Shown one piece after another: positions 11,920-24,900 of a DNA stretch of 64,000 nucleotides. The position numbers and the translations under genes are program-made. Position 1 is the first letter of the stretch. The number at the start of each line of letters is the position of its first letter. Source of the DNA: Reticulitermes speratus (taxonomy: Eukaryota; Arthropoda; Insecta; Blattodea; Rhinotermitidae); the NCBI GenBank assembly GCA_021186555.1, contig JAJKFL010000003.1, positions 39,879,408 to 39,943,407 of the forward strand, read 5' to 3'. The notes below the pieces were generated by a model that was not told the DNA's origin, made no database searches, and was given only the letters and a program-made list of their open reading frames with translations.

Positions 11920-14339
11920 GGCTTGCCACTATAAAGTAATAATAAAAGAGAAACCTAACACAGAACTGAGGACAGTGTTTTCAGTAAATGATTGGTCTGA
12001 GTGATGGAAGGGAAAATGTAAGCCATATGAAGAAACTTGGCGGCAGGTACTGACCGTCTCTGGTGTTGTGGGGAATGGGGGGGATCAAAATGAAACTAGG
12101 CGGCGGAAAACCAACAACTTCTCATCAAGTACTGAGTAGTGCGTCAGGAGATCGTCAGTAATAATTACTAAAACATAAATAGCAAGTTGTTTCTTTGTGT
12201 TATGTATTATAAAAATGTGAGAGTAAGAAACTGGCCGGCCTTCTCTGTTCCAGTGCTCTTCAAATAAGAATGGCATCACTGAAATTGAAGTAAAATTCAA
12301 TTAAAATGAAATAAGTAGGTATGTTATCTGAAATACATTCCATGCATTACTGTTGCGATTTGAGTAGTTTTCTTATGCCGCAGCAATGATGGTAATGGAA
12401 AGTTTAATTTATTTGTATTCATCAATGATATGTAAATAGTATATTGGTTTATTTGAATTTATTTCTGTGTAGATTTACTTACTACTATATATATATTATA
12501 TATATTATATATATATATATATATATAACTTGTCCTGTGAGGTTGGACTTGAAATTCATGGTTTTTCACCCTTGTTTGGTACTTTGATTTGTATGGAAGT
12601 AATGTTCCCTGTAGTTCCACTGCTGAGCTCAATGCCATAGTATTTTACACTGAACAGTCCATTATGTAAAGGGTATCATATTGTAAAAAGTGCTAGGCAC
12701 ATAAATTTGATGTTACTAAGCAAGATGTAAGTGGAACTGTCTCCTGCATCCATATTTTTTAAGCTTCTGTTTAAGATATACCTGCAATTTTTCTTAGGTA
12801 TAAATTATTGCCTTGTGCTGTGTTTGGAGCTGGGAGAGGAAGTATTCACACAGCCCACTATGTTAGAGCAGTGATGTTAGTTTATTTTGAATTTGATGGT
12901 TATCTTGGCTATGTAAAATAAATCTTCGCTGCAGACCACTTTATTGCTTTATGAATGAACTTAGCCAGACTGTGCATCTGCTATCACATTGTGCTGAAGA
13001 CTAAAAGCCACAGTTGTAATATATTTTTTGTTTTCAGATCTTTGCAAACATAAAGAGCATGCATTGTTGTAAACTGAAATTGTGACCCAAATAAATTCAT
13101 GTATGCAGTATGAATGCAGACAGCAGCAGATTTTAATTGTATATTTATGTGTAACATTCTAGTTGGGAATTTTCATGGTTGGCTATGTTAGACAAGATAA
13201 AGCATTAAAAATGTGCACTAAATGACATGAAGTTACTGTGAAAATGTCAATATCCATTTTGTTACATTGGCAATAAATGATCTGGATGTATTTTATAGGT
13301 TCAGACCATAGGCTGGTAAGGTAATTGGAAAATTTATAGAGGAGTTTCATGTTTAAATTTATACATTGGCTTGAGTTTTCATTTCATAGCTGGTTTTGAT
13401 GTAAGATATTTCTCCAGCATGTAAGAGGTATTATAAATTGCCAGATGTTCCCTCAGACATTGTTATTGTATTGAAGCACACATTTTTTTGAAACTGTTTG
13501 CTACCCATAGGCTATCAATCACTTGAACATTGTTCAGTGGCAGCACTTCTCTGAAGAAACACTTCATGACTGGCCATCAGTGAGTCAAGAGGCCTAACAT
13601 CCCAGTACTAAAGGACCATATGATACAGCTGTCATTATTTTGCTTACCAAATTGGCATTCACATGGAGCTGTTTTGCTGTGATTTCTGAATTATGTTTTA
13701 TCTGGGATGAATAGTGTAATAAATGAAAACTGATTTTCTTTGGAAAATTTTAAGATCTGTGTGAACTTTTTCCTACAGCTCTGACTGTAAAAAGCTTCAT
13801 GAATCGTATGTATGGGTAATATTTGGGTTATTAGTCTTGTATGTTATCTGCTGTTGCATATTCTGTTTGAATAAAGACTTCAGGAGCCTGAGACTTAGTT
13901 TTATACACCATTGTAAGTGAAGTGATCTTCACATATAAGTGAGTAAGGTATGTGATTCAAGAAGTTAAAGGTGCATATTTATTTCTAAGAGGCATAAATT
14001 CTGGTGGAATTTTATCGAATGAAACAAACGTACAGGTATATGAGGGCTGCTGAAAGTCATGAATAGTGACATATTGTAGACCAGGAATTATTTGGCTAGC
14101 AGTGTCATCTCTAACCTGAAATGAAAGTCCAGTACATGTGCACCAAAATGTACCCATAAACCACTGCATCAAGTATGCTGTCAATGTTTGCTACACCAGT
14201 GTGCTGTGATTGAATTTCATACCAAGAAAAAGGTTTGGCAGCATACATTGTCAGTTGACTTTGTTGTGTGTCTAGAGATGTGTGCATGGGTACCAGCAGT
14301 GTGTGGCATAGGGCAGAACATTTGATAGCAGTAGCATGA
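11920..14339 (+). other. 3' UTR of Rab11 isoform B and intergenic DNA
   Basis: Candidate poly(A) signals AATAAA occur at 11941-11946, 12917-12922 and 13090-13095, so the 3' UTR could extend past 1 kb. A TA microsatellite lies at 12484-12528. No coding exon is seen. Confidence 0.5.
12484..12528. repeat. (TA)n microsatellite
   Basis: About 45 bp of nearly pure TA dinucleotide with two TTA interruptions, in the probable Rab11 3' UTR. Confidence 0.9.
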
Positions 14340-15120
14340 TTGATCTGCTGCTTAGTGACCAAAAAGCAGCAGATTGATGTACTCATCAAAGATGACCAAG
14401 AGAGTGACAGAGAAATTGTAATTGAACAGTGCCATGCAGGAGACCATATTGACTGTGGGATGCTGAGAAGTTGCTTGCCATTGCATTCCCCACTTGCCAA
14501 GAGGGAACAGGAAAGGGCACATACCAGCTTAGCTGAACAGTGTCTTGAAAGACTTGCTGCTAAAGGTGACTATTTTCTGTTGAACATGTGACTGGTGATG
14601 AAAGCTGATTTTACCATTTCAACCCCAAAACAAAGTGCCAATGTATGGAATGGCATCACATCATATATCCAAAGATAAAAGAAGGCCATTTTCTGACAAG
14701 GTGGAGAAACCATTAATGCTGCTTTCTATGTTTAGACACACCAGAAACTTTCAGTATGCATGTTGTGACAAGTTCTTGGTGAACAGACATTTCATCTTTC
14801 AACATAATGGTGCAGAACCTCTCACTGCACGTTTGACATCGGGCCATTGAAAAATACAGTTGGGGAAATTTTTCCCCAGCCTCAATGCAGTCTCAGCTTG
14901 GTGTGTGTTTGGGACCTTTAAGAGATTGCGATAAGAATTACAGGGCCATGTATACTTGAATGAGGAATGCTGAAATGGACTTCTACCACAGTGGCATGTG
15001 AAAGCTTGTACAGCATTGTCAGAAATGTACAATTTATGAGGAGTTGTGCAAATAGGACAGAACATCTCCAGTTGCCTGAGGAGGATATGTTTGTTATTTT
15101 AGCATCAAAACATTCCATTA
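14340..15120 (+). pseudogene. mariner-like transposase relic
   Basis: Broken frames on the plus strand keep the order of a mariner transposase. An HTH-like segment (IDVLIKDDQESDREIVIEQ) is followed by a linker ERAHTSLAEQCLERLAAKGDY. Next comes a degraded first catalytic block (VTGDES, then FYHFNPKTK, then CQCMEWHH) near 14590-14660, a degraded HDN block (FQHNGAEPLTA) near 14800, and a FGTFKRLR segment near 14910. Stops and frameshifts separate them. I could not find the inverted repeats, so the limits are approximate. Confidence 0.55.
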
Positions 15121-15559
15121 CTTCTGGTACAGCTGCTGTGAGATGCAAGTTTTTAGTTTTGATCAGTTCTGTGCCTTGTAGTGGTGAATTGTGTGGTAGA
15201 GATTAACATTCTTTAAGGTCTGTTGTGAAATTTTTGACATTGACAAATTAGTAAGATTTATAATTTTTTTTATCTTACCCTAAGGTTTGTTTCACACAGT
15301 ATATATAATGGACATAGGAATTGCCATTCTTCATACTACCTTTGTGTGGTGGAGTGCTTTATATGAATCCAAAACTTAGTCACTGACTGAAAGTCTTGTT
15401 TTGTTAGAAAGTCAACATTCCAGTGGGAAGTTATCCAAGATTACATTCCAGTTTTGAAACCTCACAAATTAATGACTGAAGAACTTTCAGTAGAAAACCA
15501 CCATGTGCAGTCCAAGGTAATGGCACTTGTCAGTGCGGTTCACATCTCCCTGCATTTAA
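15121..15559. other. no feature recognised
   Basis: Intergenic sequence without an open frame or repeat that I can name. Confidence 0.4.
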
Positions 15560-15835
15560 ACCATCAAGGCATAGGAGTATGTGGGACTGGAAGAGTAGCT
15601 CCATCCACATGTAACTGCAGTCCTAGGTGGAGGCGAGTGGTCAGCTTCATGCCTCAGATGCTTTACCTCACTGGGAAAAGACTCTCAGCACCCACTGAAT
15701 AGGAGGATGGGAGGGTGGGTGGTCCCCAGAACTAGTCTTGGATGCTTTGGTGGAAAGAATCTTGTGCCTGTGCTGGAAATTGAACATTTTTTGGTCATCC
15801 AACTCTTAGCCTAATCGCTATACTGCCTGGGCTTA
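15560..15835 (-). repeat. SINE family 1 copy
   Basis: Read on the minus strand it begins CAGTATAGCGATTAGGCTAA and carries the family body GGTAAAGC...GAGGCATGAAGCTGACCACTCGCCTCC. It matches the copy at 6560-6815 in the same order of blocks. Confidence 0.7.
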
Positions 15836-16496
15836 CCAGCTGCCTTCCATACATTGCTGCAGGTATCTTACTGAGGGGATGCGAAGTTGATTGGAACAAT
15901 GTGAGTGGACCTAGGTTTAACCACATGTAGATCTCGGGTGCAAAAAAAAGATTGCTTATGGTGTGAAGAAAGAATGTGAGCTCTGGAATAAGCCAAAAGA
16001 CCACAACCAGAATCAAGTCAGGAAATACTATCATCACTGGTTCCTGTTCACCCATTAGCAGTGCTGTTGCTGTTGCATCTCCATGTAGTTTTGGACCAAT
16101 AGCATCATCGAAGCAGAAAGCAACAAACCTTGATTCTGTAATGTTTTAAAACTCCGTGTCTGTATTTTCATTTTCTCAGATTCGTGCCATAGGTGCTAAT
16201 AAGTAGGTTGAGGAATAAAAGTACAGTATATCACATTCAGAATATAGCTAGAAATACAATGTAGTTTAGAGAACCTTCCCACGAACACAATGTATCACAC
16301 TAAATCTAGTCATAAACATTATGGTGTATTAGTTCTTTAACAATTGTATAGTGCATTTAGAAACAGCTTATATATAGGGTATGCAGTGGCATAGCTGGGT
16401 TTGATGCCCAGGGCGAATAATCACAATGGCCACCACTAACAGGAATTACGAACTTTAAGAAAAATCACGACCACTTATTGACTTTCCGCTTATCGA
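15836..16496. other. no gene seen
   Basis: Intergenic sequence. A segment at 16386 (CAGTGGCATAGCTGGGTTTG) resembles the terminus of a DNA transposon but I found no partner end. Confidence 0.3.
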
Positions 16497-16632
16497 CGCC
16501 ACAGCAACCTCGCCGCTTTCCACTTCCAGCGGCAGCTCCACGGTACACTCGGCGCAGCAACCTCTCCACTTCCGACTCACTGAGGAAGGAGAGCACGGTA
16601 CACACGCCGCAGCAACCTCGCCGCTTCACACA
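16497..16632. repeat. short GC-rich tandem repeat (about 55-bp unit)
   Basis: Three diverged copies of CGCCRCAGCAACCTCKCCRCTTC start near 16497, 16550 and 16606, and two copies of CACGGTACACNCG sit between them. The local GC content is well above the surroundings. Confidence 0.6.
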
Positions 16633-17158
16633 ACAGCAGCAAGCAAGTGGCAAACTAACTACAAACTATATATATTCATATCGAGACCCTGTGTACTTGA
16701 CCAAAGTAATTTTAATAAACGATGGCGGTTTCGAAACCACCACAAACATTTAATTTTGACGGTAAGCGTTCGCTTGAACTAGAATTTTGGTTTGTCTCAC
16801 TGCCTTCTTTTACAAATTGCAAGTTGTTGTGTAGTTTCATTTCTGGGTGATAGTCCTGTAAAAACAATTTGCATTTACAGTGTTTATATTCCATTAGTCG
16901 TTCAGGCGTAATGCGAAATTATTTTTAAGGTGCCTTCAGAATGAATGAAAATGAAAAGAAAAAAAAGATTACATTAGAAACTAGTGCATTATACAACAAA
17001 CTTGAATGTTACAATGTAGAAGAAACAACAACAAAAAATGAATTAATCGTCATTTTTGGTTCTCATGGTGGTGACTATGATGTGTTGTCTAGTAGAAATG
17101 TACCTAAGTTTGTGGACCGACCATGGAGGCACTAGGCGTTTCCGAAATAATTTAAATA
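16633..17158. other. no gene seen
   Basis: AT-rich sequence up to the mariner at 17159. A 64-codon open frame at 16941-17135 has no recognisable domain and I treat it as chance. Confidence 0.4.
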
Positions 17159-18457
17159 CTAAGGTCGTTCAAATTTAAACGAGAATTCGTTTCTAAAAAA
17201 ATTATTCACAACAAAACGGAAAAGTATTACACACTACTTTTCAATGTAGTCCCTGTTGACTGCAATACACCTGTGCCAACTTTCTGGAAGCTTCTTAATT
17301 CCAGTTTCAAATAAGGTTTCGGTTGCTTGTGTATCCAACTTTGCACAGCTGCAATGACCTCATCATTATTCCGGAATCTCTTGCCTCCTAAAACCCTCTT
17401 CATTGGTACAAACAAATGATAATCAGAAGGAGCTAAGTCTGGACTGTACGGTGGATGAGGCAGGACATCCCACTTCAGTTTCAGTAGAGTTGCCATCGTT
17501 AAAGCCGCAGTGTGAGGACGAACGTTGTCCTGGATGAAGCAAACTAAATACTGCCATTTTCTTCGCTTTAAGCGGATTGCCGACTTCACGTTTTCGTTCA
17601 GGAGAGTTGAATAGTACTGCGCATTGATGGTTTTTTGACCAGTGAGAAAGTCCAGGTGAATGATACCCTTTGAATCCCACAACACAGCAGTAATGATCTT
17701 CCCCGCTGAAAAAAATTGCTTTCGCTTTTTTTGGGGGGTGGAGAATGGGTGCTTTTTGCACTGCTTTCTTGCTCTTTTTGATTCAGGAGTGAAGTAGTGG
17801 ACCCAGGTCTCATCACAGGTCACAACTGAGTCCAAAAATTCGGCTCCTTCTCTCTCGTATCGTTGCAAAAGTTGAGTAACGGCCACTAAACGTCTTTCCC
17901 TGTGCTCCGGTGACAGGAGCCGTGGGACCCACCTTGCGCTCACTCTACTTACTTTCAACTCGTTGTGCAGAATTTCTTCAACACTCCCTACACTAATTCC
18001 TACTTCCTGTGACAGTTCAAGAACAATTATGCGACGATTAGCCCGAATAAGTTCACCAGTTTTCAAAACGTTGTCTGGATTGACAGAAGTTCTTGGTCGC
18101 CGAACGTGAGGTTCATTTTCAACACGGTCTCGTTCTTCTCGAAATGATTTCACCCAACTGAACACCCTTGGCTGTGACGAACATTCATCTCCAAACTGTG
18201 CTTGAGGCCTGGTGAGGATTTCAGAAGGAATGACACCTTCCTTCGTGAGAAATGTGATAATTATACGCTGCGCAACACTGTTGGGTACTGCTTTGCACTG
18301 CCATCTTGATTGCACCTGATGGTTGAGATGGAGAGGGACACGACTAGTGTGGGTTGCAAGTTTAAACATGTCATAACTGTCAGCGCAAGCACGTTAATAC
18401 AAGTTGATTTGTGCTCAAGAGGGAACTAAATTGTCGTTTAAATTTGAACGATCCACG
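17159..18457 (-). mobile_element. complete mariner element (second lineage)
   Basis: The ends share the inverted repeat TCGTTCAAATTTAAACGA (17164-17181 on the left, with its mirror at 18433-18450 on the right), and TA flanks the element at 17157-17158 and 18458-18459. The length of 1299 bp and the intact transposase gene fit a full-length mariner. It differs in ends and protein from the copy at 801-2129, so two mariner lineages are present. Its right end is only about 400 bp upstream of the ELAC1 start codon. Confidence 0.9.
17227..18369 (-). CDS. mariner transposase, open reading frame intact
   Basis: A DD34D transposase in one open frame of 380 residues. The usual family length is about 345, so translation probably starts downstream of the first methionine, nearer the segment AQRIIITFLTKEGV. 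The order is HTH region with QAQFGDECSSQPRVFSWVKS, the linker block WVPRLLSPEHRERR, and then catalytic D in VTCDETWVHYF, D in FIQDNVRPHTAA and D in YSPDLAPSDYHLF (34 residues between the last two). The usual H before the second D is Q. No stops are present. Activity cannot be judged further. Confidence 0.9.
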   Translation of the reverse strand: MFKLATHTSRVPLHLNHQVQSRWQCKAVPNSVAQRIIITFLTKEGVIPSEILTRPQAQFGDECSSQPRVFSWVKSFREERDRVENEPHVRRPRTSVNPDNVLKTGELIRANRRIIVLELSQEVGISVGSVEEILHNELKVSRVSARWVPRLLSPEHRERRLVAVTQLLQRYEREGAEFLDSVVTCDETWVHYFTPESKRARKQCKKHPFSTPQKKRKQFFSAGKIITAVLWDSKGIIHLDFLTGQKTINAQYYSTLLNENVKSAIRLKRRKWQYLVCFIQDNVRPHTAALTMATLLKLKWDVLPHPPYSPDLAPSDYHLFVPMKRVLGGKRFRNNDEVIAAVQSWIHKQPKPYLKLELRSFQKVGTGVLQSTGTTLKSSV

Positions 18458-18856
18458 TATTTGGCAGGCTAAACCAAGTCACATTCCACGAGACAATCAA
18501 ATGAACTGAAGGAATTGAAGAGTCGCGCATCACGGATAATCGTTTCGGTATTCATGTTCGGCCGCGATCTCGCGTAGGAACCGAGAGGATGATCATGTGT
18601 AGTCTGCTGTATGACGAAGGAGTTGGGTGTTATTGTGTAGAATGAACAGAATAGCTAGAATTGAGTAAAGGCAATGAATGTATCCGTTGGGCCACAATTA
18701 ATGTATGAGAGTTTACGTATGTGACATAGTCAAGAGGGAATTTGTAACAACTGGTGTTAACGGTGTTTGAAGTGTAACGTGTATGTCATCGTATGTAAAA
18801 CGAGTGCTGTTACAAGTTTCGTATGATTACATAATTAATTGCATAAGTTTGAAAGG
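18458..18856 (+). promoter_or_regulatory. probable ELAC1 promoter and 5' UTR
   Basis: The 400 bp between the mariner and the ELAC1 ATG contain a CpG-rich patch at 18520-18600 (with CGGCCGCGATCTCGCG), unlike the AT-rich surroundings. I see no clear TATA box. The assignment rests on position only. Confidence 0.4.
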
Positions 18857-18938
18857 ATGCATATCATTTGCCTGGGGACCGCATCGTGTTATCCAACTTC
18901 TAGCAGAAGTGTGTCGTGTACAGCTGTTAGATTCGAAG
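18857..18938 (+). CDS. ELAC1: ELAC1 exon 1
   Basis: Starts at the ATG of [14 protein letters not shown], which begins the first beta strand of the fold. It ends GAAG/GTATCG in phase 1. An in-frame extension upstream has only a TTG, so 18857 is the start. Confidence 0.9.
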
Positions 18939-21900
18939 GTATCGCATTTTTAAAACTAGCTCTAGGAATAAGGTACCATACGAGATTTCCTTTAAAAATG
19001 CCTTTTCGTACAGTAACCGGTGGAACGTGAAAATCAAGAACTTAATAACTTATTGTGTTATGCTTAATTCCAGTTGGTGGAAACTTGAGTGCAGCCTATA
19101 GCTATCGGACATAACCTCAAATGTTTGCATCTGTTTCCATGATCGCAATTTTGAATATACTCGGAATGTTTCATTAATATCTGTTGACATAATATAACAC
19201 TAAACAAAAGCTAATAAACATAGTGGCACTTCTTCATTAGTTATCACAATAAAATTGACATGGGTTTCAGCCGGTCGTCAGGTCGTTGCGTAAGAAACTC
19301 AGAAATCCCATCGATAAGAATGCCGTATTTTTTAAGGTTATATCACCATACGGTATCAGGACAAGGTATTTAATTGCATTCGTGTTTTGCACCTTATAAA
19401 TCCGCACAGCCACGGTGGTGTTGATAATAGAAAGTACTAGTTGACATCCAGTTTCATTAAAATAGGCATGCAAGTCTAAAAATTGTCATGCTCAGTTGAT
19501 GCACATTTGTCTTCGAACTTCAGTTAATGATGCCAGTATTTTGTAGTCCGAACGTAATCACAGTGAGTCAGATGGTGAAGTCTGGTATAGGCTAATAATT
19601 TGTGCAGCCACAAGCGAGTCATTGTGCAAGGGCAGTCAAATGGGAAGCAATGCAAAGTTTTAAAAAATGTCATGCCTCTGTATGCAGACAGATGAGTAAG
19701 AAATGTATATAATGTGTGTGTGTGTGTATGAGAGCACACACACAGACTCACACACACACACACACACACACATTCTTTTATTTTATAGAAGATAGGATGC
19801 GTACATGTGTGTAACATGTCAATGTATATATACACAATAAAAGTAGGTAGGCAGTAATTTACTCATTATAAATAATCTTTCTTCTTTATGAAGTTTGTTT
19901 GAAGTTGCCTTTCCATTATTCTGTAATATAATTGTTTGTAGTTACAGTTCTTTTATAATACGTGAAACTGCTCTTTGTATAAAACTGTAGATGCAAGTGA
20001 ATTTTATGTTCAACAGATGGCAGTGTATGGATATTTGATTGTGGTGAAGGATCACAAGTTCAGCTGCAGAAGTCTTCAGTTCGACCAAGTCGTATTACCA
20101 AAGTTTTCATCACACATATGCATGGAGATCATGTAAGAATAGAGGTGCAATGCATGGAATACAGTGATGTGCATGTAGAGTGCTGTTGCTCGAAAATGTA
20201 GTGGGCATGGATTACCAACATAAGAGGGCAGGTAGATGGATCTAACAATGTTTCATCACTAGAGTTCTGCAGCTGCAAATATTTATAAGGTGACATGTTT
20301 CATATTAACCCAGGGGTGCACAAATCTGAGGCGCCAGGTCACTGTGGCAACTAAATTTTGTATGGTGGTGCCTAATATTTGTGGGTCCTCAGTGTGGAAC
20401 TTGCTTCTTATCACCCTTCTGGCACCTAGAATTTTGAGGTGGCTCCTAGATTTTTGGTAAGTTGTGCGTTCCTGTATTAACCCATTGCCTAGCAGGGGGG
20501 CTTTTAAATGCCACCAGTTCCCTGACAGGACATTTAAAAAATTAAAAAAAATATGTAATTTTTGTTCTGAAATACTGTATCATGCAGCTGGCTACACGAG
20601 AGATTCATGTTGAAGGTTAGACACTTGTCACTGCATAGTAAAGACTTCATAATTGTTTGTTCAGTCATTGCAGGGTGGGAGCTAGCAGAGCAAGCCCATG
20701 CAGCAAAGTGTTAAAAACATGCCAGTGCCAGGGAATGGGTTGATTCACCTTGGCATTAAATTGTGCTTGTCCCAGGGAGAGAGTTAATTTGAGGTGAAAG
20801 TAATTATGACCCCCGTGTGGTGACCGGGGAAAAGAATAGTCCCACTGATGCTCATGCAGGTCGTAAAAGGCGATCAAAATGGGTACCCAGTGCCTGGGGG
20901 TATAGCTGGGCCACCCTGCCCCGGGGGTTATAAATTCGGCGGACTGGCCCTCCAGGTTGGGGGTTGGGCGACAGGCTGACAACCTGTCACTGTAAAAAAT
21001 GGATCGTTATGAAACCTAAAATGTGGCCTCGGAACAGTCAGATAGAATGGAAACGACCTACGCAATGGAAAAGGATTAATGAGTTGAGAATAGCGACGTG
21101 GAATGTACGGACATTGTACAGAGCAGGAGCAATGAGGGAAATGGTGAAGGAGCTGGATAAATATAAAATAGATATTTGTGCCCTGCAAGAAATTCGATGG
21201 CCAGGGAAAGGAACAGTGATAAACAAGAATTATATGATTTTATATAGTGGAAATAAAAGTGACAAACATGAATTTGGAACAGGATTTTACATTAATTGAC
21301 ACAATATGGATAATTTACTAGATTGTGAACCCATAAATGAAAGAATTTGTAAAATTAGGATTAAACTTAAATACTACAGTTTGACACTGATATCAACACA
21401 TGCCCCAACTGAAGACAAAGATGAAGTAGTAAAAGAAGATTTTTATAACTGTTGGAAAAGACATGTGATGCAATTCCCAATTATGACATGAAAATAATAC
21501 TAGGGGACTTTAATGCTAAAGTTGGAAAAGAGACCTATTTACATCCAGCATGTGGAGGACACAGCCTTCACAATGAAACAAATGATAATGGAAAACGAAT
21601 GGTAAATTTTGCACTGGGCAGGGATTTAGCTGTGACAGGAACATGGTTTCAGCATAAGGACATTCACAAGATTACCTGGCGATCACCCAACAATAAGATA
21701 TGTAATCAGATAGACCATATACTAGTAGACAGAAGACACTGCACTAATGTGTGTGATGTAAGAAGTGTGAGAGGGGCTGAAATAGAATCAGATCACTTTT
21801 TAGTGAGGGCAAAAATTAGATTAAAAATTAAGAAAATAGAGAAGACTAAGAAAAGTGAAATAAAGAAATGGGATATTAACAAACTAAATAAGAAAGAGGT

Positions 21901-24900
21901 AAAAGAAGAATTTAGCAAGGAGGTAACAGCAAACATACAAAATGCTCAATTAGAGGAAGTGGAAGATATAAATGAAACGTGGAACAAAATAAAAAAAGGA
22001 ATAAATGAAGCGGCAGGAAAAATAATAGGAAAAGAAGAAAGACTACAGAGAAACAGTTGGTTTGATGAAGAATGTCAAATGATATTGGAAGATAAAAAGA
22101 GAGCTTACATCAAAATGATAAACAGAAATACTAGACAAAATGCACAAGAATATAAGGATAAAAGGAAGGAAGCGCATAAAATATTTAGACAAAAAAAGAG
22201 AGATGTGTTTAAATCAAAGCTGGAACAAATGGAAATAGCTTATAATAACAAGGAAGCAAAGAATTACTACCAAGAAGTGAACAGTATAAGAAAAGGATTC
22301 AAACCACAAACACTGTTAATCAGAGATAAGGAAGGTACCATAGTAAGCAATAGAGAGAAAGCACTACAAAGATGGTCTGAATATTATGAGAAACACTTCG
22401 AACTGCAAGATGGAACAGAAAACCACAGGGGAGAAGAGGGGACAATGTGCGTACACACTGCAGAACCAGAGATTAAACCACCAAGTGATGTAGACATAGA
22501 GATAGCAATAGGTAAATTAAAAAATGGAAAAGCAACTGGACATGATCAAATTCTGGCCGAATTGATTAAAGAAGGAGGAAAAGAACTCAGGAGGGTTATG
22601 TATGGTCTAATTTTAAAAATATGGGAGAAAGAGACTATACCACATGAGTGGAAGTATGGCATAATATGTCCAATTCATAAGAAAGGGGACACTATGAGAT
22701 GTGACAACTACAGAGCAGTCACACTGTTGTGTACAACATATAAAATTTTGGCAAATATTTTATACGCAAAATTAGTACCTTATGCTGAGGAAATAATAGG
22801 AGAATACCAAGGGGGCTTTCGAAGAGGAAGATCAACTGTTGATCAGATTTTTACTATGAGACAAATATCGGAAAAATGCTGGGAACAGAATATAGATGTG
22901 CACTATTTATTTATAGATTTTCAAGCAGCATATGACAATGTATGGAGAAATGAAATATGGAGTGAAATGCATAAACTAGGTTTCCCCAAAAAATTAGTTA
23001 ATTTATGTAGAATTCTAAATAATGAAATATATGCTGAGGTTAAAATAGGTAAACATTTATCTCCGGAATTTGAAGTTATGAAAGGTTTGAGACAAGGAGA
23101 CGCAATTGCTCCTTTGTTATTTAATGTAGTGCTAGAAATTGCGACAAGAAGATCTAAAGTAGAAACAAAGGGAACTATTTTTGACAAATGCAGTCAAATT
23201 ATGGCATATGCTGATGATGTGGTCATTATGGGAAGAAGATTACAGGATGTAAAAGAAGTATTTACTTCACTGATAGAACAAGCAAATAAGATGGGTTTAG
23301 AAATAAATGAGAAAAAGACAAAATTTATGACAGTATCACGAAAGCCCTACAACGAGAATAAAAATGTAAAAATTGGTACGTATAATTTTGAAATAGTGAA
23401 AGACTATACATATCTTGGTACAGTTTTAACAAATAAAAATGAATTAAGACCGGAGATTGAAAAAAGAATTACAAATGCAAATAGAGCATACTATGCACTT
23501 CTTCCTTTACTAAAGAGTCAATCAGTACGTAGAGTAGAAAAAGTTAAAATTTATAAGACATTAATAGGACCTGTGGTAACATACGGAGCAGAAGCGTGGA
23601 CATTGAATAAGGACATTGCTAAAGGGCTGGCAGTTTTTGAACGAAAAATTTTGAGAATAATATTTGGGGCAATTAAAGTAAATGAAAATTGGAGAAAGCG
23701 ATATAACAAGGGACTAAAGCAAGTGTTTGGAGATTCAGATATACTGTCATTTGTCAGAATAAGTCGGCTCAAATGGATTGGTCATGTTAACAGAATGGAG
23801 AATAAAAGAACAGTAAGTCAAGTATTTAATAAGAATCCTCAAAGAAGTCGACCAAGAGGACGACCAAGATACAGATGGTGGAATTGTGTACAAACAGATA
23901 TTAAGAAGTGTAAAATTAACAACTGGAAAGAAAGGTCAAAAAACAGAGCTGACTGGGAAAGGGCCATAAAGGAGGCGAAGGTCCGCATTGGACTGTAGTG
24001 CCACCGAAGAAGAAGAAGAAGAAAAGTAATTATGACATACTGTACTAAAACCATAACAGAAACAGTAACCTTATGTAATGTAATGTAATGAAAAACTAAA
24101 ACCTTAACTAAAGCTATAACCTAGCTAACCAAATGAAAACTAAACTTTCCTTACAGCTTTAACCCAAATCAAATGTAGTGAGTTTTGATGTACTATACTA
24201 AAGCATCAGCCTAAACAAACAAAAATCTAAACCCCTAAATAAAGCACTAATCAAACGAAACCTCTTGAAAACTGAAATCACATAAAGTATTGCCTGAAAC
24301 AAGTGTTGTGAATTTTGTTGTACCATACTAAAACCGTAACTGAAACACTAACCAAATATGATTTAATGAAGGTTGTCTTATCCACTTTATGCCATATTAG
24401 TGCGGCTTCAAAAATTGGATCGCATATTTAGTATGGGGAACAATATTATGAGGCCAGCATACAATTTTGAACCCAAATACAGGGTTACTATGTTGACTAG
24501 AGAAGAATGGACTAAGGAACCTGGGTCACCTCGTTCGGGTAAGGGGCTTGTCTGGTACACAGATGGGTCCAGAATGCAGGAAGAGGGGGCTGGGTGTGGA
24601 GTCTATGAGCAATCCTTGGGTAGGAGGCTCAGTATCTCTGTAGGAAAATATGTAACAGTTTTCCAGGCCAAGATATATGCTATCTTGGCCTGTGCTTATG
24701 AAATTCAAACTAATGTTATATCAGAGAAATACATTAGTATTTGCTCTGATAGTCATGCAGCTTTGAAAGCTCTTCAGGCTGATAAAACAACGTCCCCATT
24801 GGTACGGCAGTGCCATAGAGCATTCAATGATATCTCCACCTATTGCTCTGTGGGAGTCTTCTGGGTCCCCAGACATTCTTGAATATCTGGAAATTAAATT

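Larger units (their letters stand above)
20811..24023 (+). mobile_element. full-length LINE, RTE-like, with 14-bp target duplication
   Basis: The element is flanked by direct repeats AAAGTAATTATGAC at 20797-20810 and 24023-24036 (the last base of the element overlaps ambiguously with the repeat). It starts with a GC-rich 5' UTR (CCCCGTGTGGTGACCGGGG) and ends in a short (GAA)n tail. It encodes an APE-type endonuclease followed by a reverse transcriptase. A perfect target duplication and intact ends point to a young, full-length insertion. The endonuclease has a stop and a frameshift, so this copy is probably not autonomous. RTE/BovB-like clade is my reading of the protein; the insertion is in ELAC1 intron 2, sense orientation. 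Confidence 0.9.

Noticed and set aside
16465..16753. Arginine/cysteine-rich frames on both strands
   Set aside because: They are explained by the GC-rich 55-bp tandem repeat.
19524..19835. Open frame rich in C, V and T-H
   Set aside because: It reads through TG and AC dinucleotide runs in ELAC1 intron 1.
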